The translations under genes and the position numbers were made by a program. Under the pieces are notes generated by a model. The model made no database searches. It had not been told where the DNA came from and saw only the letters and a program-made list of their open reading frames with translations. From Polynucleobacter meluiroseus (GTDB taxonomy: Bacteria; Pseudomonadota; Gammaproteobacteria; Burkholderiales; Burkholderiaceae), in NCBI GenBank assembly GCA_945947155.1, contig CAMEXM010000006.1, positions 1 to 50,128 of the forward strand: a DNA stretch of 50,128 nucleotides, written 5' to 3'. Shown here one piece after another: positions 36,727 through 46,309 of this stretch; the stretch's first letter is position 1; each line of letters starts with the position of its first letter.

Positions 36727-38037
36727 ATGAGTAATCTGTTTGAAACCAAGCCACCGCCACCGCTGGCGGAAGCATTGCGCCCAAGCTCGATTGCTGAGGT
36801 AATCGGTCAGTCGCATTTGCTTGCCCAAGGCAAGCCCCTTCAACTGGCTTTTGCATCGGGCAAACCGCATTCGATGATTTTATGGGGACCTCCGGGCGTT
36901 GGCAAAACCACCTTAGCCCGACTTTCCGCAAAAGCCTTTGATCGCGAATTTATTGCAATCTCGGCTGTTCTTGCTGGCGTTAAAGAAATTCGGGAAGCAA
37001 TAGAAAAGGCGCAACAAAACAATAATCAGTATGGCAAGCAAACCATCCTGTTTGTGGATGAAATTCATCGCTTTAATAAAAGCCAGCAAGATGCGCTATT
37101 ACCCCATGTGGAGTCGGGCCTATTTACGTTTATCGGCGCCACCACAGAAAATCCCTCCTTTGAGGTGAATTCCGCCTTACTGTCTCGCGCGCAAGTCTAT
37201 GTTCTCAAGTCCTTAAGCGCAGAAGAGCTCGGTGTCTTAATTCAGCGTGCCAGGGCCTATGCCATGCCGAAGGTGGAATTTGATTCAGCGGCGATCGATG
37301 CCATCATCGCTAATGCAGACGGCGATGCGCGTCGCTTACTCAATGTACTGGAACAAATCCGCAATGCCATTTCGATTCCCGGGTCTACTACAACGGTCGT
37401 GGATCAAGCCTTTGTTGAAAATGCATTAACTGCAAATGGTCGTCGGTTTGATAAAGGCGGCGACCAGTTTTATGACCAGATATCCGCGCTGCACAAATCG
37501 GTACGCGGCTCCAATCCAGATGCTGCTTTGTATTGGCTTTGCCGCATGCTCGATGGCGGCGCAGATCCGCGCTACCTTGCACGCAGAATCATTCGTATGG
37601 CGTGGGAGGACATTGGTTTAGCCGATCCCAGGGCAATCCAACTCGCGAACGATGCGGCAGAAACCTATGAACGATTGGGCTCACCCGAAGGTGAGTTGGC
37701 GCTGGGCCAAGCAGTAGTCTATTTGGCCGTTGCAGCAAAAAGCAATGCTAGCTATGTCGCGTATAACAAGGCCCGCGCATTTGCTGCGGCCGATCAAAGC
37801 CGGGGCGTACCCAATCACTTACGCAACGCACCAACAAAATTAATGCAAGAACTCGGGCATGGCACTGCATATCGGTATGCACATGATGAGCCCTATGGCT
37901 ATGCCGCCGGTGAAACCTACTTACCCGAAGGGATGGCTGAGCCGCATTGGTACCAACCCGTGGAGCGAGGCCTTGAAACTCAGATTGCGGAACGCATGGC
38001 TTTTTTACGCTCACTTGACGAAGCAGAGAAAAAATGA
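36727..38037 (+). CDS. rarA: Replication-associated recombination protein A
   Basis: A 436-residue AAA+ ATPase of the RarA/MgsA/WRNIP1 family. Walker A is [11 protein letters not shown] (about residues 57-67), Walker B is [16 protein letters not shown], sensor 1 is [13 protein letters not shown]. The C-terminal tetramerisation region with [23 protein letters not shown] and the end LPEGM fit. It acts at stalled replication forks. It overlaps the next gene by four bases (ATGA). Confidence 0.95.
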   Translation: MSNLFETKPPPPLAEALRPSSIAEVIGQSHLLAQGKPLQLAFASGKPHSMILWGPPGVGKTTLARLSAKAFDREFIAISAVLAGVKEIREAIEKAQQNNNQYGKQTILFVDEIHRFNKSQQDALLPHVESGLFTFIGATTENPSFEVNSALLSRAQVYVLKSLSAEELGVLIQRARAYAMPKVEFDSAAIDAIIANADGDARRLLNVLEQIRNAISIPGSTTTVVDQAFVENALTANGRRFDKGGDQFYDQISALHKSVRGSNPDAALYWLCRMLDGGADPRYLARRIIRMAWEDIGLADPRAIQLANDAAETYERLGSPEGELALGQAVVYLAVAAKSNASYVAYNKARAFAAADQSRGVPNHLRNAPTKLMQELGHGTAYRYAHDEPYGYAAGETYLPEGMAEPHWYQPVERGLETQIAERMAFLRSLDEAEKK

Positions 38038-38660
38038 AGGCGCGTTTCTACTTCGACATCATTTCTCCGTTTGCCTACTTTTATGTGAAATTACGCCATC
38101 GACTCGAGCCGCGTTTGCAAATCGAGCCTGTGCCGGTATTGCTCGGCGGCCTATTGCGCGCTGCACGTAACCAAGGTCCCGGTGAAATTCCACCAAAGCG
38201 CCTGTACACCTATCAATTTTGCGTGTGGCAGGCAGCAAAGTTGGGTATTCCTTTTCAGTTTCCGGAGCACCACCCCTTTATTACCGTTGCAGCGCAGCGC
38301 CTTTTAGTCCAAGAGCAGGCCGACTGGCCTATGGTCGAGCGGGCATTTGAATTTGTTTGGGTTATGGGCAAGGACCCCAACCTACACTGGTCTGATTTTT
38401 GCACGTACCTCCATTTGGATCCTAATACCCCTCGTCCCGAAAATGCCTCAACCAAAGCAGGCTTGATAGCCAACACCCAAGAGGCGGTGGATCGCGGCGC
38501 CTTTGGCGTGCCCACCCTTGCGTTTGGGGATCGGATTTTTTGGGGGGCCGATGCCATCGATTGGGCCATTGACTACCTTAATCACCCAGAGATGTTTGAC
38601 CAAGCAGCCTATCGGGCCGCTGCATCTGTACCCAACGGTCTGCCGCCCACAGCAGCCTAA
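38034..38660 (+). CDS. DsbA-family protein, 2-hydroxychromene-2-carboxylate isomerase-like
   Basis: A 208-residue thioredoxin-fold protein of the kappa-GST/HCCA isomerase group. It begins [16 protein letters not shown], where a serine replaces the redox CXXC, and has the late cis-proline segment GAFGVPTLAFGDRIFWGAD. No signal peptide, so cytoplasmic. Family members isomerise naphthalene-pathway intermediates or use glutathione; substrate here unknown. Coupled to rarA by an ATGA overlap. Confidence 0.82.
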   Translation: MKARFYFDIISPFAYFYVKLRHRLEPRLQIEPVPVLLGGLLRAARNQGPGEIPPKRLYTYQFCVWQAAKLGIPFQFPEHHPFITVAAQRLLVQEQADWPMVERAFEFVWVMGKDPNLHWSDFCTYLHLDPNTPRPENASTKAGLIANTQEAVDRGAFGVPTLAFGDRIFWGADAIDWAIDYLNHPEMFDQAAYRAAASVPNGLPPTAA

Positions 38661-38722
38661 GCTTCACGCAATACAATGGAGTGATTCTGTATTTGCCATT
38701 TATTTACCACTTAGGAAGAACC

Positions 38723-39319
38723 ATGCGCACCTCCCCATTTTGCTCTTACCGTGCATTGATAACCGCCCTGGCTGGCGCCTTTTTATTTGCCACCGGCACA
38801 GCCCAGGCAGAGCCACGTGTCGAGTTCAAAACCAATCAAGGTAGTTTTGTTGTAGATCTGGATTCGGCGAAGGCACCCAAGACCGCTGATAACTTCCTCA
38901 AGTATGTTCAGAGCGGCTTTTACAACGGCACAATCTTCCATCGCGTGATCGATGGTTTCATGATCCAAGGCGGTGGTTTCACGCCCGATTTAAATCAAAA
39001 GTCAACCAATGCACCCGTTCTCTCGGAAGCCCAAAACGGACTAAAGAATCAAACCTATACGATTGCCATGGCGAGAACATCGGATCCCGATTCAGCAACC
39101 GCGCAATTCTTTATTAATGTGCGTGACAATCAAGGGCTGGATTTCCCGAACGCTATGGGTAATGGCTATACCGTCTTTGGCAAAGTCATCTCTGGCACTC
39201 AAACCATTGACCGCATTCGTAAAATCCCAACCATGGTCGCACCAGCGCCTAAATTTGGACGGATGGCGGACGTACCTACCACTCCTGTTGTAATCGAGTC
39301 AGCGACTGTCTTAAAGTAA
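38723..39319 (+). CDS. Periplasmic peptidyl-prolyl cis-trans isomerase (cyclophilin)
   Basis: A 198-residue cyclophilin with a signal peptide cut after AQA (about residue 29). The catalytic FHRVIDGFMIQGGG and the segment ATAQFFINVRDN are present. AGGAAG precedes ATG 38723; a GTG 14 codons upstream would spoil the signal peptide. PpiA-like folding helper in the periplasm. Confidence 0.93.
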   Translation: MRTSPFCSYRALITALAGAFLFATGTAQAEPRVEFKTNQGSFVVDLDSAKAPKTADNFLKYVQSGFYNGTIFHRVIDGFMIQGGGFTPDLNQKSTNAPVLSEAQNGLKNQTYTIAMARTSDPDSATAQFFINVRDNQGLDFPNAMGNGYTVFGKVISGTQTIDRIRKIPTMVAPAPKFGRMADVPTTPVVIESATVLK

Positions 39320-39343
39320 TCTGAGACGCAATCGGGCTTTGCG

Positions 39344-41155
39344 ATGATTCTGCTGGATGATGTCGAGAGTTGTGCGACTAAACCCACCAGTCGCCTCTAC
39401 CAGGAGCCTATCGCACACTGGGTAGCATTTAAATCCGTTGACATTGATGCCTGCTTTGAAGCAATCCAGTTAGCCTTGAAGGCGGATCACTATGTGGTTT
39501 GCCTCGTCGCTTACGAATATGGCCAAGCCATTCATCGACTACCCAGCACTTCGTCACCAGCCATACCGCTGGTTCAAGCATGGGCATACCATCGGCCCAA
39601 AACACTCACAAAAGCGGAAGTAGATGCCTGGCTTGAAATCCAGCTCGCACAGTTAAAAGAGGATTCGCGTGTCAGTGGCATAGCATCCTGCACGGAATCG
39701 ATTACGCAAGCCCAGTTCCAATCGGATGTAGAGCGAATTCAGGAGTGGATACGCTGTGGCGATACCTATCAAATCAATCACACGTACCGTATAAGGGGTG
39801 AGTTTTATGGTGACCCGCTTGCTTTATACGCACGCCTAAGAGCGCGACAACCTGGGCGTTTTGGTGCATTTGTGCAAGAAGGCGACACTACCATTCTGTC
39901 GCAATCACCTGAACTTTTTATAGAACGGGATGGGGACTGTTTACGCGCCATGCCCATGAAGGGCACCGCCAATGCCCGAACCGAGAGCGCAGAGCAATTG
40001 GCAAGCGACCCTAAAAATCGTGCAGAAAATATTATGATCGTTGACCTCTTGCGCAATGATCTGAGCCGAGTTGCCTTACCGGGTAGCGTCACCGTACCCA
40101 CCTTATTTCATGTTGCACGGCATGGAAATGTGTTGCAAATGACCTCGACCATAGAGGCAAAAGCAAAGCCAGATATAAGCCTGCGTACCATACTCGATGC
40201 GGTCTTTCCCTGTGGCTCTGTTACGGGCGCCCCCAAAAAACGCAGCATGGAAATTATTCAAGCATTGGAAGGCGCTCCCCGCGACTATTACTGTGGTGCC
40301 TTGGGCTGGCTTGACCCGAATGGGGATTTTGCATTTAGCGTTCCTATTCGTACGCTTAATCTAGAGGCAAGTCAAAGCGCCCACCAAACCAAATTCACCT
40401 TGGGCATCGGAGCTGGCATTACGATTGATTCTGATCCAGCGCTAGAGTGGCAAGAGTGTCAAACGAAATCAGCATTTATTACCGAGATGCCAACTGCGCT
40501 GGGTTTATTCGAGACCATTCGCGTTGAAGGACAAAAGCCGCTTCGGTTTGCGGCCCACCTTCAGCGACTGCAGCAGTCCGCATCTGCCCTGCGCATTCCA
40601 TTTGACGCGTCTCGGATTGCCGAGGCAGCTGAAGAGGCCTGCCTAACAATTACAAGTCCACTACCCCATCGCTTGCGCATCGACCTATTCCCCGATGGCT
40701 CGGTTACTGCAATAGCCAATGTTCTCGAGCCGATTGCAAATGAAGTCGCTATTTTTTGGGCATCCAAGGTTTTAACCGATGCACATCAGGCCATCATGCA
40801 ATCCAGCAATGTTTTATTGGCTCACAAAGTTAATCAACGCACCTTGTATGACTTGGCATGGAAAAATGCGGTGGCACTAGGCGGTTTTGATGCGGTCTTT
40901 TTGAATGAGCAGGGTTTCGTCACCGAAGGGGGTCGTAGCTCGATTTTTGTTCAGCCCAAAGGGTCAAAACAATGGCTTACACCACCACTATCGGCAGGGG
41001 TACTGCCGGGTGTGATGCGCCAAAGCATCTTAGATGATCCCCAATGGAACGCCCATCAAGCAACGATCACATCAGCCGACCTAGCGGATGCGGGCAGCAT
41101 CCTGGTTTGCAATGCCCTACGCGGTGCGGTACCCGCCGTTCTGAAAGTCGGATAA
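39344..41155 (+). CDS. pabBC: Bifunctional aminodeoxychorismate synthase I / aminodeoxychorismate lyase (PabB-PabC fusion)
   Basis: A 603-residue fusion. Residues 1 to about 380 form a chorismate-binding PabB domain, with PMKGTANAR, LRNDLSRVALPGSV and FPCGSVTGAPKKRSMEIIQ. Residues from about 384 form a fold-IV PLP lyase beginning LGLFETIRVEG, with PLP lysine K495 in LAHKVNQRTLYD and FVTEGGRSSIFV. The enzyme takes chorismate to aminodeoxychorismate and on to p-aminobenzoate for folate; folC is elsewhere in the window. PabA glutaminase is not seen here. Confidence 0.93.
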   Translation: MILLDDVESCATKPTSRLYQEPIAHWVAFKSVDIDACFEAIQLALKADHYVVCLVAYEYGQAIHRLPSTSSPAIPLVQAWAYHRPKTLTKAEVDAWLEIQLAQLKEDSRVSGIASCTESITQAQFQSDVERIQEWIRCGDTYQINHTYRIRGEFYGDPLALYARLRARQPGRFGAFVQEGDTTILSQSPELFIERDGDCLRAMPMKGTANARTESAEQLASDPKNRAENIMIVDLLRNDLSRVALPGSVTVPTLFHVARHGNVLQMTSTIEAKAKPDISLRTILDAVFPCGSVTGAPKKRSMEIIQALEGAPRDYYCGALGWLDPNGDFAFSVPIRTLNLEASQSAHQTKFTLGIGAGITIDSDPALEWQECQTKSAFITEMPTALGLFETIRVEGQKPLRFAAHLQRLQQSASALRIPFDASRIAEAAEEACLTITSPLPHRLRIDLFPDGSVTAIANVLEPIANEVAIFWASKVLTDAHQAIMQSSNVLLAHKVNQRTLYDLAWKNAVALGGFDAVFLNEQGFVTEGGRSSIFVQPKGSKQWLTPPLSAGVLPGVMRQSILDDPQWNAHQATITSADLADAGSILVCNALRGAVPAVLKVG

Positions 41156-41162
41156 TCGAAGC

Positions 41163-41738
41163 ATGAAATCCTTTCCAATGCACTACTGCTCAAAATGCGG
41201 ATCTACCGTGACATTACGCATCCCTGCAGACGATACGCGCGAGCGCCATGTGTGCAATAGCTGCGCTACGGTGCACTACCTCAATCCGCGTAATGTCGTG
41301 GGCACTATTCCGGTATGGGGTGAACAGGTGTTGCTCTGCCGCAGAGCGATCCAGCCACGCCATGGCTTTTGGACTTTACCGGCCGGCTTTATGGAAATCG
41401 GTGAGAGCACTAGCCATGGTGCTGCCCGAGAAACATTAGAAGAAGCTGGGGCCCATGTTGAAATCGGCCCTTTGTTTTCATTAATCAATGTGCCCCACGT
41501 TGAGCAAGTGCATTTGTTTTACCTTGCCAGCTTACCGACCCCCGAGTTTTCAGCGGGCGAGGAAAGCCTTGAGGTAGCGCTTTTTTATGAAGACGAAATC
41601 CCCTGGTCCGAGTTGGCTTTTCCGACCACCAAACAAACCCTGCAGTGGTTTTTTGCCGATCGCAGTGCAGGCCTCCTTCGGGCGGGCACTGAAATTGCTG
41701 TCCGATCCCGCGATATCCTCCCCTCTGAATCCATTTAA
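41163..41738 (+). CDS. Nudix hydrolase with N-terminal zinc ribbon
   Basis: A 191-residue protein. Two CXXC pairs (CSKCG and CNSC) form a zinc ribbon, followed by a Nudix box GFMEIGESTSHGAARETLEEAG. This arrangement is like NudC-related and ADP-ribose-type Nudix enzymes; substrate unknown. A second in-frame ATG five codons in (MHYCSKCG) is a possible start. It is three bases before aat, so probably co-transcribed with aat and bpt. Confidence 0.87.
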   Translation: MKSFPMHYCSKCGSTVTLRIPADDTRERHVCNSCATVHYLNPRNVVGTIPVWGEQVLLCRRAIQPRHGFWTLPAGFMEIGESTSHGAARETLEEAGAHVEIGPLFSLINVPHVEQVHLFYLASLPTPEFSAGEESLEVALFYEDEIPWSELAFPTTKQTLQWFFADRSAGLLRAGTEIAVRSRDILPSESI

Positions 41739-41741
41739 GTA

Positions 41742-42479
41742 ATGAATCAGATTGCATGGCTGGGGCCTGATGATGCTTTTCCCGATCCTGCGGTCATGCC
41801 CGATCCAGACCCCGAAGTAGCGGGACTCTTTGCGGTCAGTGAGCGCATCTATCCCGGACAGCTTGAAATGGCATATCGACTCGGCTTGTTTCCCTGGTAT
41901 TCCGACAATCAACCGGTTTTATGGTGGTCGCCAGACCCGCGGATGGTACTAGAGCCGAAAAATTTTAAGGTGAGCGACTCATTACAAAAAACTATGCGGC
42001 AGTTTTATTACGACCCCACATGCCATATTGAGGTCGATGGTGACTTTGGTGCGATTATGCGAGCCTGTGCCCTAAGCCCCCGCAAAGACCAGGATGGCAC
42101 CTGGATCACCCATGAAATTGTTGATGCATACAGTCAGCTATATGAAAACGGCTTTGCCCACAGTATTGCAATCAAGCAAGGCGATCGCCTGTTGGGTGGC
42201 CTGTACTGCGTTAGTTTTGGCCGCATGGTCTTTGGTGAATCGATGTTTAGCCGCCAACGGGATAGCTCGAAGCTCGCCTTGGCCCTGCTTTGCGCTTGGT
42301 GCTACGATCATGAGGTGCCGATAATTGATTGCCAACAAGAAACCGCCCACCTCCGATCCCTCGGGGGAGGCCCTATCCCGCGCACGCATTTTTTATCGCT
42401 GGCACGCGATGCGCTGAGTAAAAAGTCTATCAGTACCCCATGGAGCTTTAATAAAACCGCATTGGAGCGTTGGCTATGA
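41742..42479 (+). CDS. aat: Leucyl/phenylalanyl-tRNA-protein transferase
   Basis: A 245-residue GNAT-fold transferase. Family segments [26 protein letters not shown], and [17 protein letters not shown] are present. It adds Leu or Phe to proteins with N-terminal Lys or Arg, marking them for ClpAP through ClpS. It overlaps bpt by an ATGA. Confidence 0.95.
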   Translation: MNQIAWLGPDDAFPDPAVMPDPDPEVAGLFAVSERIYPGQLEMAYRLGLFPWYSDNQPVLWWSPDPRMVLEPKNFKVSDSLQKTMRQFYYDPTCHIEVDGDFGAIMRACALSPRKDQDGTWITHEIVDAYSQLYENGFAHSIAIKQGDRLLGGLYCVSFGRMVFGESMFSRQRDSSKLALALLCAWCYDHEVPIIDCQQETAHLRSLGGGPIPRTHFLSLARDALSKKSISTPWSFNKTALERWL

Positions 42480-43222
42480 GCCAAATCAATGAGCTCCCGA
42501 TTACTGCGCTGCAGTTTTATGCGACAGCATCCTATACCTGCAGCTATCTTCCACAGCAAACCGCGCGGTCACAAGTTGCTACGCCATCCCATCTAGTGCA
42601 TAGCGATATGTACGGTGATCTAGTCAATGCAGGATTTCGGCGTAGCGGGCTATTCACATACCGACCCTATTGCGATCACTGCAAGGCGTGCATTGCCACT
42701 CGCATACCAGTTGAACACTTCGTTCCGACTCGCAGCCAGCAACGCGCCCACAATCAACACGCCAATTTAGAAACCCATGTACTCCACTTGAGTTACACGG
42801 ATGAGCACTATGCTCTGTATCGGCACTACCAAGAGCAGCGCCATCACGATGGTGAAATGGACCGCGATGATCAAGAACAATACACGCAATTTTTACTGCA
42901 AAGCCGAGTGAACTCACGATTGGTCGAGTTTCGGGATGGCCCTCAGGGTGCAGAGCCGGGTCGCCTCCGCATGGTTAGCATCATTGATATTGTCGAAGCA
43001 GGTATTTCTTCGGTCTACACCTTTTACGACACTACGGTGCCTAAGGCCAGTTATGGCACCTACAGCATTCTCTGGCAAATAGCGCAAGTCAGGCAGCTTA
43101 AGCGGCCTTATCTTTATCTTGGTTACTACATCCAAGAGAGTCAGAAGATGGCATATAAGTCGAAGTTCAAGGGCATCGAAGGTCTAATAGATAACCTTTG
43201 GCAGCCCTTGCATACGCGATAA
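42476..43222 (+). CDS. bpt: Aspartate/glutamate leucyltransferase
   Basis: A 248-residue ATE/Bpt-family transferase. The cysteine-rich active region [18 protein letters not shown] and the C-terminal [18 protein letters not shown] are conserved. It attaches leucine to N-terminal Asp or Glu, complementing Aat in the N-degron pathway. I chose the ATG that overlaps the aat stop (42476) rather than a TTG two codons earlier. Confidence 0.93.
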   Translation: MSQINELPITALQFYATASYTCSYLPQQTARSQVATPSHLVHSDMYGDLVNAGFRRSGLFTYRPYCDHCKACIATRIPVEHFVPTRSQQRAHNQHANLETHVLHLSYTDEHYALYRHYQEQRHHDGEMDRDDQEQYTQFLLQSRVNSRLVEFRDGPQGAEPGRLRMVSIIDIVEAGISSVYTFYDTTVPKASYGTYSILWQIAQVRQLKRPYLYLGYYIQESQKMAYKSKFKGIEGLIDNLWQPLHTR

Positions 43223-43230
43223 TTCGATTC

Positions 43231-44256
43231 ATGTCCGCTTACTCCTTTTTACGCCCTGGACTCTTTTGCCTTGATCCTGAGCAAGCCCATAATCTAGCGC
43301 TCAGTAGCATGGACCGTGCCCATGCCCTCGGCTTACTTTCGCGCCTTGTACCCAAACCGGTCATCGACCCACAGGTATTCTGCGGCTTGCCTTTGGGTAA
43401 TCGGGTTGGACTTGCTGCAGGCCTCGATAAAGATGGGAAGCACATTGATGCACTTGCTGCCTTGGGTTTTGGTTTTTTAGAAATTGGTACGGTAACGCCG
43501 CTGCCACAACCTGGCAATCCAAAGCCACGCATGTTTCGCTTAAGCCAAGTCGATGGAATTATTAACCGCATGGGCTTTAATAACGATGGCGTCGATGCGT
43601 GCGTTGCCCGCGTCAAGGCCTCGCGCTACTGGCAGTCCGGCGGCGTCATTGGCTTAAATATAGGCAAGAACGCCAGTACCCCCATTGAAGCTGCCGCCGA
43701 TGATTATGTAATTGGATTAAAAAAGGTCTACGCCGTTTCCTCTTACATTACGGTAAACATTTCATCGCCCAATACCAAGAACCTCCGGGCGCTGCAAGGC
43801 GAAGTCATGCTGCGCTCCTTGCTGAGCAGCATTCAACTTGCGCGCACTGCTCTGTGCGATGCGCATGGTGTTCGTAAACCCTTATTTCTAAAAATAGCGC
43901 CGGACCTCGATCCTACCGATATCCGTTTGATCGCTGATTTGCTGCTTGAATTTGAAATTGACGCAGTGATTGCAACCAACACGACGATAGAGCGAGGTGC
44001 TGTCGCCCACCTAGAGCATGGCACTGAAGCTGGCGGACTCTCTGGCGCGCCGGTTCGCGCCCTATCCAATGCCGTTATACAGTCGCTCAAGGAGCACCTC
44101 GGTGACCGAATACCCATTATTGGTGTTGGTGGCATTCTCTCGGGGAGCGATGCCCAAGAAAAGCGTGCCGCTGGAGCAAGCTTGCTACAAATTTACAGCG
44201 GGCTTATTTTTAAGGGCCCGGAATTGGTTCGGGAATGCGCCCTCGCCGTGAAATAG
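43231..44256 (+). CDS. pyrD: Dihydroorotate dehydrogenase (quinone), class 2
   Basis: A 341-residue FMN enzyme of pyrimidine synthesis. The N-terminal amphipathic region (SFLRPGLFCLDPEQAH) that approaches the membrane is present, followed by GLAAGLDKDGKHI and NISSPNTKNLRALQ. ATG at 43231 is eight bases after the bpt stop. Electrons go to the quinone pool. Confidence 0.95.
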   Translation: MSAYSFLRPGLFCLDPEQAHNLALSSMDRAHALGLLSRLVPKPVIDPQVFCGLPLGNRVGLAAGLDKDGKHIDALAALGFGFLEIGTVTPLPQPGNPKPRMFRLSQVDGIINRMGFNNDGVDACVARVKASRYWQSGGVIGLNIGKNASTPIEAAADDYVIGLKKVYAVSSYITVNISSPNTKNLRALQGEVMLRSLLSSIQLARTALCDAHGVRKPLFLKIAPDLDPTDIRLIADLLLEFEIDAVIATNTTIERGAVAHLEHGTEAGGLSGAPVRALSNAVIQSLKEHLGDRIPIIGVGGILSGSDAQEKRAAGASLLQIYSGLIFKGPELVRECALAVK

Positions 44257-44273
44257 AGGTCTAAAGGGCCTCT
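44255..44273 (+). terminator. Weak hairpin after pyrD
   Basis: AGAGGTC, TAAAG, GGCCTCT gives a 7-bp stem with one G-U pair directly at the pyrD stop. It lacks a proper T run, so it may only partly stop transcription. Confidence 0.35.
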
Positions 44274-44294
44274 TATCAACCAGTAGTTTTCACA

Positions 44295-44324
44295 TTGTGC
44301 AATTTCCCAAAGAATGGCTACAAT
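44295..44324 (+). promoter_or_regulatory. Possible promoter of the IclR gene, giving a leaderless message
   Basis: TTGTGC (44295-44300), 18 bases, TACAAT (44319-44324). The ATG at 44331 is only six bases after the -10 hexamer, so the transcript would begin at or next to the start codon. Confidence 0.4.
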
Positions 44325-44330
44325 GAAGCA

Positions 44331-45131
44331 ATGGATACCCCTAAAGTAGTAAAAATGGCTAAAGCTCCTGGTGAGGTTGGTAAGACCGCCATTCAGGTGG
44401 TGGAGCGCATGATGAATTTGCTCGATGCGCTTGCTAAGCATGAAGATGCGTGCAGCCTCAAAATTTTGGCCGAGCAAACCGCCCTGCACCCGTCTACTGC
44501 GCACCGCATCTTAAATGACATGGTGGCTTGCAGACTGGTCGAGCGCGGTGATGGCGGTATCTATCGACTCGGCCTGCGACTCTTAGAGCTCGGTAATCTA
44601 GTCAAGGCAAGGCTCTCGGTTCGGGAGGCGGCCCAAACGCCAATGCGCGCGCTCCATAAAATTACTGGAGAAACCATCAACTTATCTGTACGCCAGGGTG
44701 ATGAGATTGTTTACGTAGATCGCGCCTACAGCGAACGCTCGGGCATGCAAGTGGTCCGCGCGATCGGCGGTCGTGCACCACTGCACCTCACCTCCGTTGG
44801 TAAACTCTTTTTAGCAAGCGATGACTCGACTAAAGTTCGAGCCTATGCAACCCGCACCGGCCTAGCTGGACATACTCGCAATAGCATTACGGACTTGCGT
44901 AAACTTGAAAACGAATTGGCCAAAGTCAATCAGTCGGGGCATGCCAGCGACGATGAAGAATTAGAGTTGGGCGTTAGCTGCTTGGCGGCCGGCATTTTAG
45001 ATGACACCGGCAAATTGGTTGCTGGCCTGTCGCTCAGCGCACCTACTGACCGAATTCAGGCTGATTGGCTTAAGGCGCTACAAGATACAGCGATGCAAAT
45101 TTCAAAAGGGATGGGATTTACTTCGAAGTAA
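44331..45131 (+). CDS. IclR-family transcriptional regulator
   Basis: A 266-residue regulator. An N-terminal winged helix (about residues 20-80, with LAEQTALHPSTAHRILNDMV) precedes the IclR effector domain (about 95-262; segments GDEIVYVDRAYSE and GHASDDEELELGVSCLAAGI). Effector and targets are unknown; IclR members often control aromatic or short-chain acid metabolism. ATG 44331 is chosen over an upstream TTG. It converges on the pbpG-like gene with six bases between stops. Confidence 0.88.
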   Translation: MDTPKVVKMAKAPGEVGKTAIQVVERMMNLLDALAKHEDACSLKILAEQTALHPSTAHRILNDMVACRLVERGDGGIYRLGLRLLELGNLVKARLSVREAAQTPMRALHKITGETINLSVRQGDEIVYVDRAYSERSGMQVVRAIGGRAPLHLTSVGKLFLASDDSTKVRAYATRTGLAGHTRNSITDLRKLENELAKVNQSGHASDDEELELGVSCLAAGILDDTGKLVAGLSLSAPTDRIQADWLKALQDTAMQISKGMGFTSK

Positions 45132-45137
45132 ATGGCA

Positions 45138-46244
45138 TTACATCAAGCGACGCAGTGGGCGGATCTCACTGGGATCCATTTGCTGATACCAATCTTTGAC
45201 GCGTACCGCATCTGCAAAACGGGATTGGGTACCCACCGAATCTAAAAAGACTAGCAGCAAAGGTGAGCCATTGATATTGGCCTGCATCACCAAGCATTTA
45301 CCAGCGGCGCTAATGAAACCCGTTTTCTGCAATCCAATATCCATATCGCCGGAACGAACCAGGCGATTGGTATTCATAAATGTTTGCGGGCGATTGTTAA
45401 TCACCATGGTCAGATCTGGCCAGGTCGAATACTCTCGAATCGCCTTGTACTGATAGGATGCACTCACCATTTTCGCTAAGTCATCTGCGCTGGCTACGTT
45501 CTCGCTGGACAAGCCACTTGGATCGGCAAAGTGAGAATTCCGCATACCAAGCTCACGCGCTTTTTGATTCATAGCAGTAACAAATGCAGGCACGCCGCCG
45601 GGGTAGTTTCTACCCAAGGTATAGGCAGCACGATTTTCCGAGGACATCAGCGATAACACCATTGCTTCGCGGCGCGTAAGGGATGTTCCCGTAGCAAGCC
45701 TCGATTTTCCGTAACTGCGGGCATCCTCCGCATTAATCTGTATCGACTCATCCATAGGCAGGTCGGCATCGAGCACCACCATTGCAGCCATTAATTTCGT
45801 AATAGACGCAATCGGTAGACTAACGCCCGTATTTTTTTCGAATAACACATCATTGGTATCTTGATTAACGACCATCGCCGCGCTGGATTTGAGGCTGAGA
45901 TCATCATGCTGCCCCCGCAAGCCCATCGCAGTAGCAAACGAAGGCCTTGATCCGGTAGTTGCATTTTTTGCAGGGCGAGTTACGGTAACCCGAACATCTT
46001 TGGTTTTTTTGGTGCTGCCTGCGTTACCTGTCTTTGCGGACTTTGTAGTTTTGCTTGGTTTGCTCGCGCTGCCGGGTTTTGCAGCAGGTGCTTTATTGGC
46101 AGACTGGTTTTGTTTTGGCTTGTCTTTTGGAGGGCTTTGTTTTTGATTGTTCTGGCTTGCTTGGGCAATCGAGGAGTCGGGGAAATAAGAGACCGCAAAC
46201 AGGGTCATCAATAAGGCTACTCCGAGCCGGCTTCGTAATCGCAT
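45138..46244 (-). CDS. pbpG: D-alanyl-D-alanine endopeptidase (PBP7/PbpG-like)
   Basis: A 368-residue serine peptidase of the DacA/PBP7 family. A signal peptide ends near SIAQA (about residue 29). The catalytic motifs are S147-I-T-K150, S202-E-N204 and K307-T-G309. Between the signal peptide and the domain lies a 65-residue Lys/Ser/Pro/Ala-rich linker (about 30-95). It cleaves D-Ala-DAP cross-links in the periplasm. ATG 46244 is chosen because a longer frame reads into the next gene and lacks a signal peptide. Confidence 0.88.
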   Translation of the reverse strand: MRLRSRLGVALLMTLFAVSYFPDSSIAQASQNNQKQSPPKDKPKQNQSANKAPAAKPGSASKPSKTTKSAKTGNAGSTKKTKDVRVTVTRPAKNATTGSRPSFATAMGLRGQHDDLSLKSSAAMVVNQDTNDVLFEKNTGVSLPIASITKLMAAMVVLDADLPMDESIQINAEDARSYGKSRLATGTSLTRREAMVLSLMSSENRAAYTLGRNYPGGVPAFVTAMNQKARELGMRNSHFADPSGLSSENVASADDLAKMVSASYQYKAIREYSTWPDLTMVINNRPQTFMNTNRLVRSGDMDIGLQKTGFISAAGKCLVMQANINGSPLLLVFLDSVGTQSRFADAVRVKDWYQQMDPSEIRPLRRLM

Positions 46245-46309
46245 GCAGCACTGCCCTTTAATCAAACAATAGCCGTAATGATAATGAACTTTGAAGGGTT
46301 CAGGGTGAT

